This document shows, piece by piece, positions 10,015-14,558 of a stretch of DNA of 14,558 nucleotides. Positions within the stretch are counted from its first letter, which is position 1. Each line of letters starts with the position of its first letter. The stretch is from Cladorrhinum sp. PSN259 (lineage: Eukaryota; Ascomycota; Sordariomycetes; Sordariales; Podosporaceae), in assembly GCA_033725935.1 (NCBI GenBank), contig MU867173.1, forward strand, positions 1 to 14,558. Direction: 5' to 3'. Position numbers and translations under genes: made by a program. The notes beneath the pieces are model-generated. The model was not told the DNA's origin, did no database searches, and worked only from the letters and a program-made list of their open reading frames with translations.

Positions 10015-10647
10015 CGGAGGCGGTTCTGGGTTAGTTGGCAGCAACATGTTTCCCCGATGTGACACTACAATGTTGGTGGTGGTGGTGGTGGTGGTGGGTG
10101 ATGCCAACACGGAGAAAAGGGGATCAGAAAGTCGTGAGAAGACAAGACCAAAGGAGTTCATGAAGGTGGTTCTTTCCATAGCCTAGTTCTATAACCATGT
10201 TACGAATCTTTGTATTTATCTTGATATCAGCGATGTATGCCACTTTTAATAATATCACTGCCTATTGCCACGAACGCCATGGCATCTCTTTATATACAAC
10301 CCTAACCCCGCCCCTATTCTCGGCCCAGCCCTTGACTTACCCCTGAATGAGCCTCGACTACCCTCTAGAAGTACCCCCAGCTTCGGCCATAAGTACTAGC
10401 CAAAGTCTACTTTACAGAGGAGGAAATCCTAAATATGCACTGTGATTCAGGTCACTACAGCATGACTCTGAAGGACACTCAGGAGCGAGAATCCGGGACT
10501 TGGGCTAGGTACACAGGGGACGGAATGCTGTCCTATCGAATTTCTATTTGGAAAAACTTGAAAAGATATGTCAAGTCACTCTGCTGCAATATCATTTCCT
10601 TCATCAAATGCCATAAGCCCACCACCACGGCCCGTCGTCTCAGCCAA
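10015..10647. other. Convergent intergenic region
   Basis: Two genes end into this 633-bp stretch from opposite sides, so it should hold both 3' UTRs and poly(A) sites. Apart from the TGG microsatellite and an AT-rich patch near 10195-10260 that could carry polyadenylation signals, I see nothing. The plus-strand open frame at 10435-10668 has no recognisable content. Confidence 0.6.
10074..10097. repeat. (TGG)8 microsatellite in the 3' flank of the 509-residue protein gene
   Basis: Eight uninterrupted TGG units begin 60 bases after the stop codon at 10014, so the repeat is probably in the 3' UTR. No coding role is visible. Confidence 0.9.
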
Positions 10648-11391
10648 TTATTCCTCCATCAGAGCTAGGTCGGTGCAAGCCTTGGCCTTTTCGAAGTCAA
10701 TGAGGACAACTTGCCCATTCGGGCGTATGACGAAGTTGTACTTGTTACAATCCCCGTGCACAAACCCCAGTCCGTGAAAGCGTCGCAAGGCCACCTTGCA
10801 AATCTCTAGATCAGCTGGCTCGGCGTGGCGTCCGTCGGGAATTTTCTCCAAAAGGAATCCGATGACCCGGCCTGCCTCGTGGACATGCCCGAGGAACTTG
10901 GGAGCGATGCCCCGGCCCTCAAGGACCTGGTACATGCGGGTTTCGGCCTCCATGTACTGAACCTCCCAATAGAATCGCGCCATCTTGGCAATCATTCTTT
11001 CAGGACCAGAATCCGCCTCCCATTTGCATTCCTGCGTCAATAAAGCGAGATATTCAGTGCGTTCGATGTCGAGATGGTCGATCATCTTTGGATGCCAGAT
11101 CGTTTTCACGCTGGGCAGAGCGGCTGACGACAGTGCAACTTCCAGTCGACCGGAAACGGGATTGCGAGTGATACACGCTAGCTTCCATGTATCATCATGG
11201 TAAGGAAGAGAAGGGAGAACAGTCTGGAAGTCAAGGTCCATGTCGTCCAGCGACGCGGCGTCGAGAGCCCCGGCCTTGATTGTGATGTACTTGACTTTTC
11301 GGTTGGTCAGGATTCGATAGTGGCTGTCGGCTTTGCCATTCCTCGTGACTTCCATTGAAATCAGACGAGGCGGCTCCAGAGCTGAAGGCAT
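10648..11391 (-). CDS. Small protein-kinase-like fold protein (fungal 'alpha-galactosidase A'-misnamed family)
   Basis: Single exon, 247 residues, starting at the ATG at 11391 (A at -3); a longer frame upstream begins only with GTG. The N-terminal third (PRLISMEVTRNGKADSHYRI, RKVKYITI) matches a fungal family I remember well and which databases often label 'alpha-galactosidase A precursor', although it has no glycosidase features. The C-terminal half has a kinase-like layout: IAK (Lys136) as candidate ATP-anchoring lysine, MEAET (147-151) as the likely helix-C glutamate, RVIGFLLEKIPD as hinge region, HGDCNKYN (212-219) as catalytic loop with Asp and Asn in the APH/Rio-like HGDxxxxN pattern, and LIDFE (230-234) in place of the usual DFG. 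All core residues seem present, so it may be active; the substrate is unknown. Length equals what I recall for the family, and no truncation is visible. Confidence 0.85.
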   Translation of the reverse strand: MPSALEPPRLISMEVTRNGKADSHYRILTNRKVKYITIKAGALDAASLDDMDLDFQTVLPSLPYHDDTWKLACITRNPVSGRLEVALSSAALPSVKTIWHPKMIDHLDIERTEYLALLTQECKWEADSGPERMIAKMARFYWEVQYMEAETRMYQVLEGRGIAPKFLGHVHEAGRVIGFLLEKIPDGRHAEPADLEICKVALRRFHGLGFVHGDCNKYNFVIRPNGQVVLIDFEKAKACTDLALMEE

Positions 11392-12389
11392 CTTCTGTAT
11401 GAGAACTAATAGTTTGGCTGCAACAGAGTCCAAAGAGAAATTGAGAAATTGAGTAATGGTGATCGGTGAAGCAGCGGAATGTGTGCAATCGGCTTGCACT
11501 TAATAATGAGATGCAGAAAAGTTTGCGCTCCGCCAGGTCACCTTTCTGGGAGTATTCGGTCGTTGGTAACGGTGTTGTCTTTAATAATTTGCCAGCCCAG
11601 GTTATGACTGACCCTGTCCCTTTAACTCTGGCCTTCTTATGGGTCATATGATGTTGGAACCCATTGTTGCCTGCGTTTTGCTTTTAAATTCTAGATTACT
11701 GGGACAGTCCTTTTACCTTAGACAACCAATTTACCAACCTCTTTGAGTACCACTCCCTTGCCTCTCTAATTGGATACCCTCCCTGTTTCTGTTTTTGGGA
11801 CCCCCTGTTGTCTGCTTGTGTGACCCTCAGTTCATCTGGAGGTTGTGCCCGGGTTGCTGCAAGTCCTGTCTTGCGGATACCCTCATTTTTACCGCTTCTG
11901 GACCAGTATTGTTTTTCACTGAACCTGGACCTGAACCTGAACCAGTATTCCTTCTTTCTACCCGGACCCCGCTGTTACTGCCGACTTTGCCAATTTGGCT
12001 TTCGGAACCGCTTTGTTTGTCGGACCCGATATTCTGCAATTGCGGAAACTACTAAGCTCAGGTGATGAGTTCTGTCGTCACCACTCTGATTACTTGGGCA
12101 GGCACCTCAGTGTGAGGAAGGCACAGCAAACACCCGCAATTTGGCCCTTTATATTTTTCCCCTGCAGTCAGACCTTTCTACGAATAACCAACCTTTTTTC
12201 ATAAACCTATGTTACTGTTTTGCTGCTGTCAATTGTTCAGACACCTTTTGGACCTGGACAGGGTCTTCCCCTGTCTGCAAATTTTCATTCTCAATATTCA
12301 AGCTGGACTCCCAAGATACAGCCCTGAACAGCCTGATTGAACGAGCCAACTCAATCTACCTCGATCTTGAGCATTACCGCCGGCGACAG
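11392..12389. other. Intergenic region upstream of the kinase-like gene, no recognisable gene
   Basis: Bases just above 11391 should be the leader and promoter of the minus-strand kinase-like gene. The rest has T-rich, low-complexity character on the plus strand, including a hexamer-like run (CTGGAC/CTGAAC) at about 11925-11945. Short open frames on both strands (for example 11795-12065 plus, 11827-12039 minus) are Leu/Pro/Cys- or Gly/Ser-rich and match no family I know. The right part may be decayed sequence belonging to the helicase remnant that follows, but I cannot show that. Confidence 0.5.
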
Positions 12390-13409
12390 TCTGCGCCACT
12401 CCCCCTCTCTGCCTCCTCTTCAGGCTCTTCGACACCATACACCACTACCTTTCCTATACGATACCGATTTAGAATGTCCACTTGTTGTAGCGCACACGTT
12501 GTTTTACAACGATATCACTACTTTCGAGTATGGCGCGGCTCGCGCTTTGTTTTCAGAGAACGACGATGCCGCCCAAGTCGAAACAAAGGTTTGCCAGCAC
12601 TATGATATTGTCTCACGGGTCCACGAGAACAAGATCTTGCCCCCCTTTTTACAAGTCGAAACAACAAAGGTTTGCCAGCACTATGATATTGTCTCACGGG
12701 TCCACGAAAACAAGTTCTTGCCCACCTTTTTACACTGTGAATAGTCTTCATGCCAGAGACGAGAAGATGTCTTCTTTCAATCTGGTACAGAACCATCGCG
12801 CCGTGGAGTTGGTCAACTTCTTGATCACCGATTGCCAAGTCAGGCCTACGGATATCTCGGTGATCACACCCTACAGAAGCAACCTTGATTTAGTCAAGTC
12901 AGAGTTGCCTCCTGGTGTCCAGGCAAACACGGTAGACGGCATCCAAGGTCGCGAAACAAACTACGTTGTGCTGGTCCTCGTCGTCGATAAATCTAGCGGT
13001 CCAGAATTCGTGGCCGGCCCGAACCGCATCTACATATCAATTACCAGACATATCAAGAACTTATTTCTTCGGCGACATCAACACTATCCCGGAGGATATA
13101 CCGCCCAAAGAGACTACCCAAGTTGCCTTGCAGGACTCAGGGTGAAGCAGGCGAGTCCATTCAGTGTCGCACCTATGATTCTCCCGCATACTGCAGTATT
13201 TCCGGGACCACTTGAATCGCTGACAGACGGTCGAAACCCTTGTGCAATGTTTCAAGTTTATTGCGTAAGCCTTTCGTCCAGACTACACAGCCAGGGATTT
13301 TGACCATCTCATGCAGGATCCGCTCCTTCTTCTTCCAGCTCACCCTAGGAGGAAAGGCAGAATCGTGGCGAGGACCGAGGGCATGAAAGTATTTGTCGTC
13401 AAGAGTTAA
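12390..13409 (+). pseudogene. Decayed SF1 (UPF1/DNA2-like) helicase, C-terminal part
   Basis: The helicase signal is spread over three frames. It begins near 12400 (SPSLPPLQALRHH) and continues to AHTLFYNDITTFEYGAARA (12493 onward) in one frame, with a QFRM-like RFRMS at about 12464-12480 in a neighbouring frame. After HCE and a stop at 12742-12744 the signal moves to the next frame: SSFNLVQNHRAVELVNFLI, VITPYR (motif IV, 12860-12877), TVDGIQGRE (motif V, VDGIQGRE at 12932-12955) and NRIYISITRH (motif VI, 13022-13051). At about 13067 it shifts again to FGDINTIPEDIPPKETTQVA. That frame then meets TGA at 13143, 13176 and 13221 and TAA at 13266, while the sequence around them still reads as protein (RILQYFRDHLNR, TARDFDHLMQDPLLLLPAHP) to a TAA at 13407-13409. 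No short GT-AG introns explain the shifts. The ATP-binding half (motifs I and II) is absent here. Disabled remnant; the family level beyond SF1 is uncertain. Confidence 0.8.
12577..12735 (+). repeat. Tandem duplication of 78 and 81 bp inside the helicase remnant
   Basis: Copy A is 12577-12654 and copy B 12655-12735. They differ by a 3-base insertion (ACA) and about four substitutions. In the local helicase frame both encode VCQHYDIVSRVHENK, so the unit stays in frame (26 and 27 codons). Confidence 0.93.
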
Positions 13410-13647
13410 CCTCGCGATCCAACAGCTGCAAAACTGGTTTTCAAACCTTAACTTTGCGAGCACAAATTCAAAACCCCCGCCGCTCTTTCCAAAATCTTCC
13501 TTCCTTCACACAATTGCAACGGTCCGCACTCATCGTGAATTGCACCGCATCGAATGTCAGTTTCACCTCTTTCTGATCTCATTATTTCTCTTCACACTAG
13601 AAGTGTTGGTGACTGACCTTTTAAATAGCGACTCCAGATTACCGACC

Positions 13648-14102
13648 ATGTCGAGCAACCCGTGGGACGAACCTCCTCCGCAGGAAGCCCCCCAAGATGA
13701 ACAGCGAGACTCTTTCGGGTCCGGTTCAGGAGACGTAGAGGGTAAGTTCTGCCTGTAATCTTTGTTGTCGTCGTCGAGTAAGTGAGTCACATTTGACTTA
13801 ACAGAATCAACAACCCCTCATGTAGATGAAGGCGAAGCACAGAAGACCAAAGTCTTTTCCTTTTCCAAGCCCGTCGCCAGCTTCCTCCTACGGTAATGAC
13901 ACTCGGACAGCGTCTCCCAGACGACAAAGACAGTTTCATCAATCGTTTTGGACCGAATGCCAAGCTCTCAATCCTTGAGCATTTTAAGCGCTCGTCAATG
14001 CCGACCTTAGTCTTAGACCAACAGGTCCGTATCTCTAGAGGATCTTTCGATCTGGCGCACAAGTTATTTTATAGCAATATCACTACTAAATATCGCGCTT
14101 AA
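13648..14102 (+). pseudogene. 5' end of a gene joined to a helicase motif-III fragment; truncated
   Basis: The ATG at 13648 (A at -3) opens MSSNPWDEPPPQEAPQ and an acidic, Gly/Ser-rich exon to 13741. A good intron follows (13742-13804, GTAAGT to TTAACAG). Exon 2 begins at 13805 and continues in frame to TAA at 13894-13896, giving a 61-residue product if expressed. In another frame the same DNA reads ARRQLPPTVMTLG from 13869 (QLPPTV at 13878-13895, the SF1 motif III region) and continues open to 14102 with KLSILEHFKRSSMPTLVLD and FDLAHKLFYSNIT. That segment ends at the stop at 14100-14102. So a normal-looking gene start leads directly, through a frame change, into a helicase fragment without motif I. 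HVDEGEAQ in exon 2 might be the remains of motif II, but its spacing to QLPP is short. The 5' region may contain a leader intron ending TTTTAAATAG near 13628; uncertain. Confidence 0.68.
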
Positions 14103-14130
14103 GGACCTCTGGGTGGATGGGGCAGGAAAG

Positions 14131-14466
14131 CATTAACAGAAGTTGAATAAGCATAAAAAGGAATTAAGAATACATTAATAGAAACAGAATAAGCGTTAAA
14201 AAGAGTTAAGAATACATAATTCAAAGCTAAATAGGTATAGAAAGGAGTTAAGAATGCATTAACAGAAGCTGAATAGGCATAGAAAGGAATTAAGAATGCA
14301 TTGATACAAACCGAATAAGCGTAAAAAAGAGTTAATAATGCATTAATAGAAGCTAAACAGGCATAGAAAGGAGTTAGGAATACATTAACAGAAACCGAAT
14401 AGGCGTAGAAAGGAGTTAGGAATGCATTAACAGAAGTTAAATAAGCATAGAAAGGAATTAAGAATT
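14131..14466. repeat. 42-bp AT-rich minisatellite, eight copies without length change
   Basis: Units begin at 14131, 14173, 14215, 14257, 14299, 14341, 14383 and 14425, exactly 42 bases apart; most start CATTAA and end in a variant of GGAATTAAGAATG. Differences are substitutions only, mostly transitions. Units 1, 4 and 8 share GAATTAAGAAT; units 2 and 5 share GAATAAGCG and AAAGAGTTAA; units 3 and 6 share AGCTAAA and AGAAAGGAGTTA. The array therefore reads P-Q-R-P-Q-R-(Q/R hybrid)-P, a 126-bp higher-order period. On the minus strand one frame is open through all units with a 14-residue repeat of the type FLTPFYAYSVSVNV, but it has no Met. Confidence 0.95.
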
Positions 14467-14558
14467 GTTAAAGGTAGCTATATTAGCCCCCTAGCTTATA
14501 GAGGCTTACAGTGAAGTTATAGTGCCTCCCCACTATGACCACTGCAACCAACACCTCC

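Noticed and set aside
11392..11499. N-terminal extension of the kinase-like protein (36 extra codons)
   Set aside because: It would start with GTG and extends beyond the family N-terminus; the ATG at 11391 fits.
11827..12039. Minus-strand Gly/Ser-rich open frame of 70 codons
   Set aside because: The Gly/Ser richness follows from a short CTGAAC/CTGGAC-like simple repeat; there is no other support.
13173..13463. Minus-strand open frame of 96 codons
   Set aside because: It is antisense to the helicase 3' end, which reads as protein on the plus strand; its first codon is GTG and it matches nothing I recognise.
14131..14466. CRISPR-like or other spaced repeat array
   Set aside because: The units are directly adjacent without spacers and diverge from each other, so this is a minisatellite in a eukaryotic genome.

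Overview
The window looks like nuclear DNA of a filamentous ascomycete, most likely a Sordariomycete. Genes have short introns (56 to 129 bp) with GTAAGT/GTATGT/GTACGT-type donors and CTAAC/CTGAC-type branch sites, ATGs have a purine at -3, and the gene families are typical of that group. The taxonomic call is inference, not a search result.

Layout, left to right. (1) At 1-442 (minus) is the 5' end of a gene running off the left edge: a membrane-anchored, amidohydrolase-3-like protein whose N-terminal region contains at least 31 consecutive CAA-encoded glutamines; on the plus strand this is the (GTT)n repeat that opens the window. (2) At 1638-4527 (minus) is a complete seven-exon gene for the Rsp5/NEDD4-type HECT ubiquitin ligase (C2, three WW domains, HECT; 829 residues after splicing). 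Its last intron splits the codon of the catalytic cysteine. (3) About 2 kb follow without a convincing gene. (4) At 6513-7311 (minus) is a three-exon gene for the nuclear poly(A)-binding protein Pab2/PABPN1 (coiled coil, one RRM, RGG tail; 199 residues). (5) A divergent intergenic region leads to 8485-10014 (plus), an intronless 509-residue fungal protein of unknown function with two conserved-looking ends joined by a Lys/Ala/Pro-rich linker and a PPxY motif. (6) At 10648-11391 (minus) is a small protein-kinase-like fold protein of the kind often misannotated in fungi as 'alpha-galactosidase A'.

The right-hand 2.2 kb is a gene graveyard. At 12390-13409 (plus) lies the frameshifted 3' part of an SF1 (UPF1/DNA2-like) helicase with recognisable motifs IV, V and VI, an internal 78/81-bp tandem duplication and four in-frame stops near its end. 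At 13648-14102 (plus) lies the apparently intact 5' end of a gene (start codon, first exon, intron) that runs directly into a piece of the same kind of helicase around motif III. The two pieces overlap in homology and lie in permuted order, as expected if a tandem duplicate lost its outer halves. The second piece is followed by an AT-rich 42-bp minisatellite of eight indel-free copies arranged mostly as a three-unit (126-bp) higher-order repeat.

The first two-thirds carries ordinary housekeeping genes: ubiquitin ligation and RNA 3'-end handling. There is no operon-like logic between them. The points most worth a second look are the ligase's catalytic-codon intron, the polyglutamine tract, the helicase remnants and the higher-order minisatellite.
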